Assembly: GCA_036782715.1 (NCBI GenBank)
Contig: DAIPYN010000007.1
Coordinates: forward strand, 8,911-72,910
From: UBA3478 sp036782715
GTDB taxonomy: Bacteria; Bacteroidota; Bacteroidia; Flavobacteriales; Flavobacteriaceae
DNA length: 64,000 nt
Reading direction: 5' to 3'
The notes under the pieces are model-generated. The model did no database searches and was not told the origin of the DNA. It worked only from the letters and a program-made list of their open reading frames with translations. How positions within the stretch are numbered: position 1 is the first letter of the stretch; every line of letters starts with the position of its first letter. The position numbers and the translations under genes are program-made. Shown piece by piece: positions 51,813 to 60,048 of the stretch.

Positions 51813-52949
51813 ATGAATTTAGATTTAGGTTATCGAATTACCCTAAACTCCCCAGAAGAAAAGTCTCCTTTTCAGAGACTCTATGATATATTTCAGGAGT
51901 TAGTTACCCATACCTCTGGTGATGTTGAGGAAGCTATTGATTGGTTAAGAGAACTAGACAAAGAGTACGAACTCACCACTGACGAATACACTATTGATGA
52001 CTTTATAGACGATTTACTCGAAAGAGGAGTGGTGCGCCAAGAGTTTGAAGATGATCCTACAGATGGTGATACCCCTTCAGAAGCTGTTAAAAAGCTTAAA
52101 GCCACAGCCAAGCTTGAACGTGAACTTCGTAAAAGAGCACTAAATCAGATTTTTGGGAAACTAAAGAAGGGGCAAAAGGGAAATCATAATACGAAATCTT
52201 CAGGTGTCTCTGAAGAACGGACAGGGTTTACAAGACCATATCGATACGGAGATTCGGTGGATCAGATCGACATGAATCAATCGCTTAAAAACGCGATGCT
52301 TCGTTCAGGTATTGATAATTATACGTTAGATCACGATGATCTAGAAGTCTACGAATCAGAACATAAGTCTCAAATGAGCACTGTTCTTATGATTGACATC
52401 AGTCATAGTATGATTCTGTACGGGGAAGATCGAATTACACCAGCGAAAAAAGTAGCGATGGCGCTATCTGAGATGATTACTACACGTTTTCCAAAAGATA
52501 GCCTCGAAATTATTGTTTTCGGAAACGATGCTTGGCCGATTTCAATTGCTGAATTACCGTATCTTAAAGTAGGGCCTTATCACACTAACACTGTGGCTGG
52601 ATTAGATTTAGCCCTGCAGTTATTGAAACGTAAGAAAAATACCAATCAACAAATTTTTATGATTACCGATGGAAAGCCTAGTTGTATTAGGATGAAAGAC
52701 GGGACGTATTATAAAAACAGTGTTGGTTTAGATGAAATGATTGTAGAGGAGTGCTATCAAAGAGCACGTTTTCTAGCCAAAAGTAAAATACCTGTAACCA
52801 CTTTTATGATTGCTCAAGACACTTACTTGATGCATTTTATTCAAGAGTTTACAAGATTAAACAGAGGCAAAGCGTTTTACACTGGCCTAGATGATTTAGG
52901 CTCAATGATTTTTGAGGATTATACTGCAAATAGAAAAAGAAGATTATGA
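51813..52949 (+). CDS. VWA-domain protein paired with a MoxR-type AAA+ ATPase
   Basis: A 378-residue protein with a charged helical N-terminal half and a C-terminal von Willebrand A domain. The metal-ion-dependent adhesion site reads DISHS (residues 195-199), completed by a threonine in HTNTVAGLDLAL and an aspartate in FMITDGKPS. VWA proteins of this type bind partners through a divalent cation and work with AAA+ ATPases, as in BchD/BchI and the MoxR systems. The ATPase gene overlaps its end by 4 nt. There is no signal peptide, so it is cytosolic. No client is known; magnesium chelatase in the tetrapyrrole sense is unlikely because no other such genes are near. Confidence 0.85.
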   Translation: MNLDLGYRITLNSPEEKSPFQRLYDIFQELVTHTSGDVEEAIDWLRELDKEYELTTDEYTIDDFIDDLLERGVVRQEFEDDPTDGDTPSEAVKKLKATAKLERELRKRALNQIFGKLKKGQKGNHNTKSSGVSEERTGFTRPYRYGDSVDQIDMNQSLKNAMLRSGIDNYTLDHDDLEVYESEHKSQMSTVLMIDISHSMILYGEDRITPAKKVAMALSEMITTRFPKDSLEIIVFGNDAWPISIAELPYLKVGPYHTNTVAGLDLALQLLKRKKNTNQQIFMITDGKPSCIRMKDGTYYKNSVGLDEMIVEECYQRARFLAKSKIPVTTFMIAQDTYLMHFIQEFTRLNRGKAFYTGLDDLGSMIFEDYTANRKRRL

Positions 52950-54397
52950 ATGTTAGCGAACTAAAAACACTAGGTGATTTAAAGAAGATCAACTATCAAC
53001 CAAAAAGTATAAAAAGAGAGATGAGAGAAAATCTCATCCGTCATACACGTGATGGGAAAGAACTTTTTGAGGGGATTCAAGGATACGAGCACAGTGTAAT
53101 CCCTCAATTAAAGCAGGCAATTCTCGCGGAGCATAATATTAATTTTCTTGGATTACGTGGTCAAGCGAAAACAAGAATGGCCCGTCAAATGATTGAATTA
53201 CTCGATGAATATATTCCGATTGTATCAGGATCAGAAATTAATGACGATCCTTTACAGCCTATATCTGACTTTGCAAAAAACACAATCAATGAACTAGGTG
53301 ACCAGACCCCAATAGATTGGCTACATCGATCAGAAAGGTTCTTTGAGAAATTAGCTACCCCTGATGTAAGTGTTGCAGATCTAATCGGTGATGTAGACCC
53401 GATTAAAGCAGCTAACCTGAAATTAGCCTTGTCTGATCCAGAGGTTATTCATTACGGCATGGTTCCAAGAGCCAATCGATGTTTATTTGTCATTAATGAA
53501 TTACCAGATCTTCAGGCAAGAATTCAGGTTTCGTTATTTTCTATCCTACAAGAAGGAGAGGTACAGATCCGCGGATTCAAGCTACAACTTCCATTAGATG
53601 TAGCATTCGTATTTACCGCGAACCCTGAGGATTATACCAATAGAGGTAGTATCGTTACGCCACTAAAAGATCGAATAGGGTCTCAAATCGTTACCCATTA
53701 TCCTAAAGACCTAGAAATCGCTAAGGCGATAACTGCTCAAGAAGCAAAATGGAACTCAACCACCAGTATAGCTATACCGGAGCCTGCAAGAGATATTATT
53801 GAATCGATTGGGTTTCAAGCTAGAAGTAGTGAATATGTAGATGCTAAAAGTGGGGTTTCAGCTCGGTTAAGCATTTCTGCATTTGAGCATATGATGAGTC
53901 ATGCCGAACTGCGGTTAATCGAAAATGGACAGGAGAGTGGAACAATCCGTGTCTCTGATATTCTAGCTGTAGTGCCAGCAATAACAGGAAAGGTTGAGTT
54001 AGTATATGAAGGAGAAAATGAAGGTCCTGTATTTGTCGCTGAACACCTTATAGAACATGCAATCAAGCAGATCTTTGAAGATTATTTTCCAAAAATAGAA
54101 AAGTTGGAGAAGAAAGGGGTAGAGACACCTTATGATGAACTTTATACCTGGTTTTATGAAAATGACGCCTTAGAACTTCACGACAACGCAGATGACACCT
54201 ACTACCGTCAGTGTCTTGATCAAATCAAACCTTTAGAACAGCTTTTAAATAAATATGCACCTAAAGCCGAAGGCGATTTGAAATACTTTTTTAAAGAATT
54301 AGTGGTTTTCGGATTAGTAGCCAGTCAAAAACTAGCTAAAGGAAGGTTTGAGAACACAACGACGATTAATGACTTATATAGCAGCTATTTTTCTTGA
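52946..54397 (+). CDS. MoxR/magnesium-chelatase-like AAA+ ATPase
   Basis: A 483-residue AAA+ protein. Walker A is GLRGQAKTRM (lysine K75), and the Walker B region reads CLFVINELPDL, with asparagine-glutamate instead of the usual aspartate-glutamate, a change that could alter magnesium binding. Sensor 1 is FTANPEDY. Residues about 90-160 form an insertion not seen in typical MoxR proteins. The C-terminal 100 residues are helical. It overlaps the VWA gene by ATGA, so the two are coupled; it is most likely a chaperone-like remodeller of an unknown target. Confidence 0.82.
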   Translation: MNVSELKTLGDLKKINYQPKSIKREMRENLIRHTRDGKELFEGIQGYEHSVIPQLKQAILAEHNINFLGLRGQAKTRMARQMIELLDEYIPIVSGSEINDDPLQPISDFAKNTINELGDQTPIDWLHRSERFFEKLATPDVSVADLIGDVDPIKAANLKLALSDPEVIHYGMVPRANRCLFVINELPDLQARIQVSLFSILQEGEVQIRGFKLQLPLDVAFVFTANPEDYTNRGSIVTPLKDRIGSQIVTHYPKDLEIAKAITAQEAKWNSTTSIAIPEPARDIIESIGFQARSSEYVDAKSGVSARLSISAFEHMMSHAELRLIENGQESGTIRVSDILAVVPAITGKVELVYEGENEGPVFVAEHLIEHAIKQIFEDYFPKIEKLEKKGVETPYDELYTWFYENDALELHDNADDTYYRQCLDQIKPLEQLLNKYAPKAEGDLKYFFKELVVFGLVASQKLAKGRFENTTTINDLYSSYFS

Positions 54398-54399
54398 TT

Positions 54400-55071
54400 A
54401 TGAATCAAATTCCTAAGAGTCTTTATACGTTTTTAGACGAGATAAAAAATAATAATGATAGAGAGTGGTTCGCTGAAAACAAGAATCGTTACAACCAATT
54501 AAAAAATAGTTCATCACTCGTTTTTGACGATATACAAAGAGGGTTAGGGGCAACAGATCAACTTGAAAATCACAAAATTTTCAGAATTTACAGAGACGTT
54601 CGATTCTCTAAAAATAAATTACCCTTTAAGACTCATTTATCAACGTCTATTCATCGTGAGGGCAAACAAGTACGTGGCGGATACTATATTCACTTAGAGC
54701 CAAATAATAATTTTATCGCCTGTGGTTTTTGGAATCCTAACAAAGAAGATCTTTTTAGAATTCGAAAAGAATTAGAATTAGAATATGAAGAGTTTTCTAA
54801 TCTTCTTAGTAAAAAGGATTTAAAGAATCAATGGGGAGAACTCTTCGGAGAGCAGCTAAAGTCTTGTCCAAAAGGTTTTGATAAAGAACATGAGGCTATT
54901 CAATGGTTGCGGTTTAAGCAATTCATTCTAAAAAAGAATTTTACAAATGAGGAGTGCCTGAGTGAAGGTTTTTCAGAAAAAGTCATACAAAGCTTTGTTG
55001 CTGCTCGACCATTTCTAGATTTTATGACTCTTGCCCTTACTACCGATCTTAATGGAGAGCCTATCGTTTAA
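54400..55071 (+). CDS. DUF2461 (TIGR02453) family protein
   Basis: A 223-residue DUF2461 protein. The N-terminal YTFLDEIKNNNDREWFAENKNRY and the RIYRDVRFSKNKLPFKTHLS segment are the hallmark of the family; GGYYIHLEPNNNFIACGFWNP follows. Its function is unknown. The ATG at 54400 lies 2 nt after the AAA+ stop, so it belongs to the VWA-AAA transcript. It overlaps the stop of the convergent gene at 55068 by 4 nt. I know of no experimental link between DUF2461 and AAA+ ATPases. Confidence 0.85.
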   Translation: MNQIPKSLYTFLDEIKNNNDREWFAENKNRYNQLKNSSSLVFDDIQRGLGATDQLENHKIFRIYRDVRFSKNKLPFKTHLSTSIHREGKQVRGGYYIHLEPNNNFIACGFWNPNKEDLFRIRKELELEYEEFSNLLSKKDLKNQWGELFGEQLKSCPKGFDKEHEAIQWLRFKQFILKKNFTNEECLSEGFSEKVIQSFVAARPFLDFMTLALTTDLNGEPIV

Positions 55072-55475
55072 GCGGCATCGATTCGATCAAAAAGTAATAA
55101 TTGATCTTTCAAACGAACGATAAGTAAATTCATCATTCGTTTATTCAAAGCTGAAGAATTCATCGTATACGTTTCATACTCCTCAACTGTAAACATTCCA
55201 ATGATTATTCCTTTTAGTGAGTTTCGAAATTTAATATCCTTTTGAATCGCATGCTCAATATAACGTTGTTTCTTCTCTAAACTAAGGTCATAAAAAACGT
55301 TCTTATGTTTTTTGATATAGTTTTTAAAGACACTTATAAAGAGATCGTTTTGAAGTTTTAGTATAGGTCGAAGAACCGCATTTTGAAAATATTCTTCAGA
55401 CCCCATCTGATCATTGATTTTAGAGGTGGGGATGTCTGGGCGCTGCTGTAGTAATTTTTCACTTCTGGTAGACAT
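55068..55475 (-). CDS. Conserved flavobacterial protein of unknown function downstream of rpoD
   Basis: A 135-residue soluble, highly basic and helical protein. A central block LRPILKLQNDLFISVFKNYIKKHKNVFYDLSLEKKQRYIEHAIQK is shown here in words only in part: it starts LRPILKLQNDLF and ends RYIEHAIQKD. The region NSSALNKRMMNLLIVRL follows near the end. Relatives carry the label glyoxalase without any glyoxalase motif. ATG 55475 is chosen over 55493, which would overlap rpoD. It lies 10 nt downstream of rpoD on the same strand. I do not recognise a function. Confidence 0.65.
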   Translation of the reverse strand: MSTRSEKLLQQRPDIPTSKINDQMGSEEYFQNAVLRPILKLQNDLFISVFKNYIKKHKNVFYDLSLEKKQRYIEHAIQKDIKFRNSLKGIIIGMFTVEEYETYTMNSSALNKRMMNLLIVRLKDQLLLFDRIDAA

Positions 55476-55485
55476 GATCAAAATA

Positions 55486-56349
55486 TTAGTCAATGAAAGA
55501 CTGAATAAGGTCGCTTTTTGCCGATTTTCTAAGTTTTCGAATGGCTTTCTCCCTGATCTGCCTTACGCGCTCACGAGTTAAATCAAAGGTATTTCCTATT
55601 TCATCTAGAGTCATGGTAGAACTCTGTCCAATACCGTAATAGAGTTTCACAACATCGGCTTCTCGTTCACTTAAGGTCTCTAAAACACGACCTATTTCAT
55701 CTCTTATAGATTCTTTAACTAATTCTGTATCAGGCATTGGAGTCTCTGAGGCCGAAATAACATCGTATAAATTTGAATCTTCTCCTTCAGCAAATGGAGC
55801 ATCCATAGAAATGTGTTTTCCAGCATTTTTCAAAGATTGTTTCACTTCTGAAACCGAAAGGTCTAATTCTTCTGCGATTTCTTCAGCCGATGGAGGGCGT
55901 TCATGAGCCTGTTCTAAATAAGAGAAAGTTTTATTGATTTTATTAATGGAGCCAATCTTATTGAGGGGTAAGCGAACTACTCTAGATTGTTCAGCCAGAG
56001 CCTGCAGAATACTTTGGCGAATCCACCAAACTGCATATGATATGAATTTAAAACCGCGGGTTTCATCGAAACGCTTAGCTGCTTTAACTAATCCGAAATT
56101 TCCTTCGTTAATAAGATCGGGTAGGGTTAGGCCTTGATTTTGATATTGCTTAGCCACTGAAACAACAAATCGAAGATTAGCATTAACCAATTTCTCTAGA
56201 GCTCTCTGATCACCTTTTTTGATTTTTTGTGCTAATTCAACCTCTTCCTCTGCGGTGATCAAATCAATTTTACTGATATCTTGAAGGTACTTATCAAGAG
56301 ATTTCGATTCCCTATTCGTTACCTGCTTGGCGATTTTTAGTTGTCTCAT
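55486..56349 (-). CDS. rpoD: Primary sigma factor RpoD (Bacteroidota short form)
   Basis: A 287-residue sigma-70 without region 1.1, as usual in Bacteroidota. Region 1.2 is ESKSLDKYLQDISKID, region 2 includes NLRFVVSVAKQYQNQGL and FKFISYAVWWIRQSILQAL, region 3 spans LPLNKIGSINKINKTF and ERPPSAEEIAEEL, and region 4.2 is TLDEIGNTFDLTRERVRQI. It should recognise the TAnnTTTG promoters seen throughout the window. The start at 56349 (MRQLKIAKQVTNRES) is the usual family N-terminus; a reading from 56397 adds an unsupported extension. Confidence 0.97.
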   Translation of the reverse strand: MRQLKIAKQVTNRESKSLDKYLQDISKIDLITAEEEVELAQKIKKGDQRALEKLVNANLRFVVSVAKQYQNQGLTLPDLINEGNFGLVKAAKRFDETRGFKFISYAVWWIRQSILQALAEQSRVVRLPLNKIGSINKINKTFSYLEQAHERPPSAEEIAEELDLSVSEVKQSLKNAGKHISMDAPFAEGEDSNLYDVISASETPMPDTELVKESIRDEIGRVLETLSEREADVVKLYYGIGQSSTMTLDEIGNTFDLTRERVRQIREKAIRKLRKSAKSDLIQSFID

Positions 56350-56454
56350 GGGTTTGATTTTACAATATCTATGATACAAATCATTTATAGTCACCACAAT
56401 AGAACGAAATAGGGGTTATCAAGAAGTTATCACCAAAGATTCTGCAACTTAAGA

Positions 56455-56487
56455 TTTGGCAGAAGGTAGAGATTTGGGCTATTTTTG
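56455..56487 (+). promoter_or_regulatory. Complete Bacteroidota promoter for the helicase gene
   Basis: A TTTG at 56455-56458 and TATTTTTG at 56480-56487, separated by 21 nt, match the -33 and -7 elements of Bacteroidota promoters. The TTG inside the -33 element could be taken for a start codon, but translation more likely begins at 56513. Confidence 0.65.
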
Positions 56488-56512
56488 CACTTTAGTCAAA
56501 ATCACATCTCCA

Positions 56513-58012
56513 TTGCCACGTTCCAAAGACCTTTACAATTACCAACAGAATGATCTAAAACGCATTTTTGATTCTATTGAGTCCTTAGATGCGGGTGCAA
56601 ACATTCTTTATCAATTACCAACGGGAGGAGGTAAAACGGTCATTTTCAGTGAGATTGCACGAAGGTATATCGAAACCTACCGAAAGAAAGTAGTTGTGCT
56701 TACACACCGCATAGAACTTAGCGCACAAACATCTAAAATGTTGGCTGAATTTGGCGTTAAAAACAAGGTGATTAACTCCTCGGTTAAAGAAATTCCTGCT
56801 GACGATGACCATACCTGTTATGTAGCTATGGTGGAGACTTTGAATAACCGATTAAGCGATGAGAAAATCGTTTTGGAAAACGTTGGTTTAGTCATCATCG
56901 ATGAGGCACATTACAATTCATTTAGGAAGCTCTTTAAATACTTTGAGAATGCTTATGTACTAGGGGTAACTGCTACTCCATTGAGTTCGAACATCAAACT
57001 TCCTATGAAGGATTATTATAAAAAATTAATCATAGGAGAGTCTATTAAATCCTTAATTGATAAGGGATTTTTGGCCAAGGCCGAGATTCATCGATTTGAT
57101 TTGAGTCTACAAAGTTTAAAGCTTGGAGCTAATGGTGACTATACCGTAAAAAGTAGTGATGCTTTCTATACCAATCAGAGTATGATTGGAAAACTCTTGA
57201 ATGCCTATATGGAGCTTTCTAAAGGTAAAAAAACACTTATTTTCAATAATGGAATTTTTGCCTCTTACTCGGTTTATGAAGCATTTAGTAAGTTAGATTT
57301 ACCCATCCGACATTTAGACAATAAAAGTTCGGCAACAGAGCGCGCTGAGATCTTAGATTGGTTTAAACATACACCAGACGCAATATTAACTTCTGTAAGT
57401 ATTCTCACAACAGGGTTTGACGAACCAAGTGTCGAAACGGTTATTCTGAACAGAGCGACAAGATCACTAACGCTTTATTTTCAAATGATTGGTCGAGGGT
57501 CTAGGATTTTGCCTGACAAATCTTCATTTAAAGTAATCGACCTAGGAAATAACACCTTGCGTTTTGGACCATGGGACGAACCAATTGATTGGCAAGAGAT
57601 TTTTCATTTCCCTGATTTCTATTTAGAGAGTATTAAAAGTGATGAAGACATCGAAAGAGATTTTGAATACATTATGCCCGATGCAATACGTGAAAGGTTT
57701 AAAAAAACTATAGATCCTACTTTTAATATTAAAGAGCGTTACAAGGAGGTTTTTGCTGAGGGAGGTAGAAGTAAGCAAGTCTTAGAAGAAAGTATCGAAC
57801 AGCACACTCAAATGTGCGTGGAAAATAGTGAAACGGTTGTAGAAGCACGTCAGCTAGCGAAATTACTCGAAGAAGATATACAGTATCGGGTTCAGCAGTA
57901 CACTTACTGTATCATGAACAATACCAAGAACTATAAAGAATGGCTTGAAGAAGACTATATTCGAAAACTTAGAGCCAATATCGCTCGACAATTCGCTACG
58001 CTCTCCTCGTGA
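56513..58012 (+). CDS. SF2 DEAD/DEAH-box helicase
   Basis: About 499 residues of a superfamily 2 helicase. Motif I is LPTGGGKTVIF, motif II (DEAH) is VIIDEAHYNS, motif III is VLGVTATPLS, and the C-terminal motor domain has TTGFDEPSVETVILNRATRS and FQMIGRGSR (motif VI). The N-terminal YNYQQNDLKRIFDSI provides the Q-motif-like segment. A longer reading from 56456 runs through the promoter, so TTG 56513 is proposed. A C-terminal region of about 130 residues has no recognised domain. The nucleic-acid target is unknown; the next gene overlaps its stop by 4 nt. Confidence 0.87.
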   Translation: MPRSKDLYNYQQNDLKRIFDSIESLDAGANILYQLPTGGGKTVIFSEIARRYIETYRKKVVVLTHRIELSAQTSKMLAEFGVKNKVINSSVKEIPADDDHTCYVAMVETLNNRLSDEKIVLENVGLVIIDEAHYNSFRKLFKYFENAYVLGVTATPLSSNIKLPMKDYYKKLIIGESIKSLIDKGFLAKAEIHRFDLSLQSLKLGANGDYTVKSSDAFYTNQSMIGKLLNAYMELSKGKKTLIFNNGIFASYSVYEAFSKLDLPIRHLDNKSSATERAEILDWFKHTPDAILTSVSILTTGFDEPSVETVILNRATRSLTLYFQMIGRGSRILPDKSSFKVIDLGNNTLRFGPWDEPIDWQEIFHFPDFYLESIKSDEDIERDFEYIMPDAIRERFKKTIDPTFNIKERYKEVFAEGGRSKQVLEESIEQHTQMCVENSETVVEARQLAKLLEEDIQYRVQQYTYCIMNNTKNYKEWLEEDYIRKLRANIARQFATLSS

Positions 58013-59196
58013 AACGAAAACTGCTAATAATTGCGCATTTATGGCCAGAATCAACTACTACTGCTGCTGGTCAGCATTTATTAACTCTAATTCAATCTTT
58101 TAAAAATGCACAATACGAGGTGCATCTCGGATGCACTTTGGATAAGACTCCATTAGGGGATTCCTTAAGTGAATACGATATTCAGGTTCATCAAATTGTC
58201 CTGAACTGCAATTCATTTGATGAATTACTTGTAGATCTTGAGCCTGAGATCGTTCTTTTCGACCGATTTATTTCAGAGGAACAATTCGGATGGAGAGTTT
58301 ATAAGAATTTACCCCAATGCTTCACCCTATTAAATACAGAAGACCTGCACAGTCTTCGGCTTTCAAGATCGAAAGGCAAAGAAGAGGAATGGGAGACTAC
58401 GGACACTTTTAAGCGAGAAATTGCCAGTTTCTATCGCGTTGATAAAGTCTTGATTATTTCGCGTGAAGAGATTAATAAATTAACCGCTTTACTACCATCC
58501 ATAGGTTCAAAACTTATCTACGCCCCCTTAATTACTCCTCGTAGAGAAATAACTAATAAGCTCAATCGAAAACCTTGGAGCTTTGTTTTTTTCGGTTCTG
58601 GCAAACATCCGGGTAATACGGCAACCTTACAACGTATCATTGAGATATGGCCAAAAATTTTAAAAATACAGCCTGAAAGCTCCTTATTCATCATTGGTGC
58701 TTATTACCCAGAATCATTGATAAATAAGGCTAATAAATTAAAACAGGTTTCTTTTCTAGGGTGGGTTGAAGACCTAGACGCAATGCTTCTTAATTATCAA
58801 TTTTTACTATCACCCACGCCTTTTGGGGCTGGGTTAAAAGGCAAAATACTCCAGTCTATAACTAATGGAGTTACCTGCCTTTGTTCTTCTTTAGCAAGTG
58901 AAGGAATCGACATGGAAAGACAATCCCTATTTATGCATTTAAATAGTGAGAACGAGTATTTGAATACCATAGAAAGTATCCTTAATAACAGTGAAATCTT
59001 AGAAAGGGAGCAGTTGATACAATCAGAGCTACTTCGTCATTTTTCTGATTTTTCAAATGATTCTTGGATTGCTAATTTAAACGTTGAGAACCATTCAAAA
59101 GCTCTAGAAATACTAAAACAAGTAATGCGCCATTCGACGATTAATTCAACTGAAAATCTAGGTAAATACCTTACCTTGAAGACCAATAAAACTTAA
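58009..59196 (+). CDS. Glycosyltransferase, GT-B fold
   Basis: A 395-residue GT-B glycosyltransferase. The N-terminal KRKLLIIAHLWPESTTTAAGQH and the C-terminal KQVSFLGWVEDLDAMLLNYQFLLSPTPFGAGLKGKI and ITNGVTCLCSSLASEGI parts resemble family 4 enzymes that read sugar-nucleotide donors. The start is GTG overlapping the helicase stop (GTGA). No other envelope-sugar genes are near, so the acceptor is unknown. Coupling with a helicase probably reflects packed genome organisation rather than function. Confidence 0.8.
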   Translation: MKRKLLIIAHLWPESTTTAAGQHLLTLIQSFKNAQYEVHLGCTLDKTPLGDSLSEYDIQVHQIVLNCNSFDELLVDLEPEIVLFDRFISEEQFGWRVYKNLPQCFTLLNTEDLHSLRLSRSKGKEEEWETTDTFKREIASFYRVDKVLIISREEINKLTALLPSIGSKLIYAPLITPRREITNKLNRKPWSFVFFGSGKHPGNTATLQRIIEIWPKILKIQPESSLFIIGAYYPESLINKANKLKQVSFLGWVEDLDAMLLNYQFLLSPTPFGAGLKGKILQSITNGVTCLCSSLASEGIDMERQSLFMHLNSENEYLNTIESILNNSEILEREQLIQSELLRHFSDFSNDSWIANLNVENHSKALEILKQVMRHSTINSTENLGKYLTLKTNKT

Positions 59197-59211
59197 AAAA
59201 ACACAGGCCTT

Positions 59212-60048
59212 ATGTCACAATTCGAAACGGTAAAAGAATACGAAGACATTACCTTTAAAAGAATGGGCAATATTGCTAGAATTGCCTTTAATCGTCCAGA
59301 AGTTAGAAATGCCTTCAGACCAAAAACGACTTCTGAATTGTACGATGCCTTTTATACGGTTTCTGAAGATCCAACTATTGGTGTTGTTCTGCTAACAGGT
59401 GAGGGGCCTTCCCCTAAGGATGGAATTTATTCCTTTTGTAGCGGAGGAGATCAAAAGGCTAGGGGAGAACGCGGTTATGTTGGTGACAATGGCGTTCATC
59501 GACTAAACATTTTAGAGGTACAACGTTTAATTCGATTCATGCCTAAGGTGGTTATTGCAGTGGTTCCCGGATGGGCAGTAGGAGGAGGTCACAGTCTTCA
59601 TGTCGTTTGCGACCTAACTATTGCTAGTAAGGAACATGCAATTTTCAAACAAACCGATGCGGATGTAAGTTCATTCGACGCGGGTTATGGCTCAGCGTAT
59701 TTGGCAAAAATGGTCGGACAAAAGAAGGCTCGAGAGATCTTTTTCCTCGGCAGAAATTACTCTGCTGATGAGGCTTTTGAAATGGGAATGGTAAATTGTG
59801 TCGTAGAACATTCAAAACTAGAGGATACGGCTATAGAATGGGCAAATGAAATACTCGCAAAGTCTCCGACAGCCATTAAAATGCTAAAATTCGCTATGAA
59901 TCTTACCGATGACGGCATGGTTGGACAGCAGGTATTTGCAGGCGAAGCTACTAGACTTGCTTATATGACTGACGAGGCCAAAGAAGGTCGAAATGCTTTT
60001 CTTGAAAAACGCAATCCTAACTTTAAACAAGATCAATGGATTTCATAA
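59212..60048 (+). CDS. menB: 1,4-Dihydroxy-2-naphthoyl-CoA synthase MenB
   Basis: A 278-residue crotonase-fold MenB, which closes the naphthoate ring in menaquinone synthesis. YSFCSGGDQKARGE, PKVVIAVVPGWAVGGGHSLHVVCD, FKQTDADVSSFDAGYGSAYLAKMVG and the C-terminal EGRNAFLEKRNPNF are diagnostic and separate it from general enoyl-CoA hydratases. Flavobacteria rely on menaquinone, so this is a core gene. No other men genes are adjacent. Its end overlaps the secreted M14 peptidase start by 13 nt. Confidence 0.96.
   Translation: MSQFETVKEYEDITFKRMGNIARIAFNRPEVRNAFRPKTTSELYDAFYTVSEDPTIGVVLLTGEGPSPKDGIYSFCSGGDQKARGERGYVGDNGVHRLNILEVQRLIRFMPKVVIAVVPGWAVGGGHSLHVVCDLTIASKEHAIFKQTDADVSSFDAGYGSAYLAKMVGQKKAREIFFLGRNYSADEAFEMGMVNCVVEHSKLEDTAIEWANEILAKSPTAIKMLKFAMNLTDDGMVGQQVFAGEATRLAYMTDEAKEGRNAFLEKRNPNFKQDQWIS

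Noticed and set aside
51813..54397. VWA/AAA+ pair as magnesium chelatase for chlorophyll synthesis
   Set aside because: No BchH-like subunit or tetrapyrrole gene is near, and the ATPase differs in Walker B and carries an insertion.
55068..55475. Label glyoxalase for the gene after rpoD
   Set aside because: No glyoxalase fold motif or metal ligands are visible; the protein is basic and helical.
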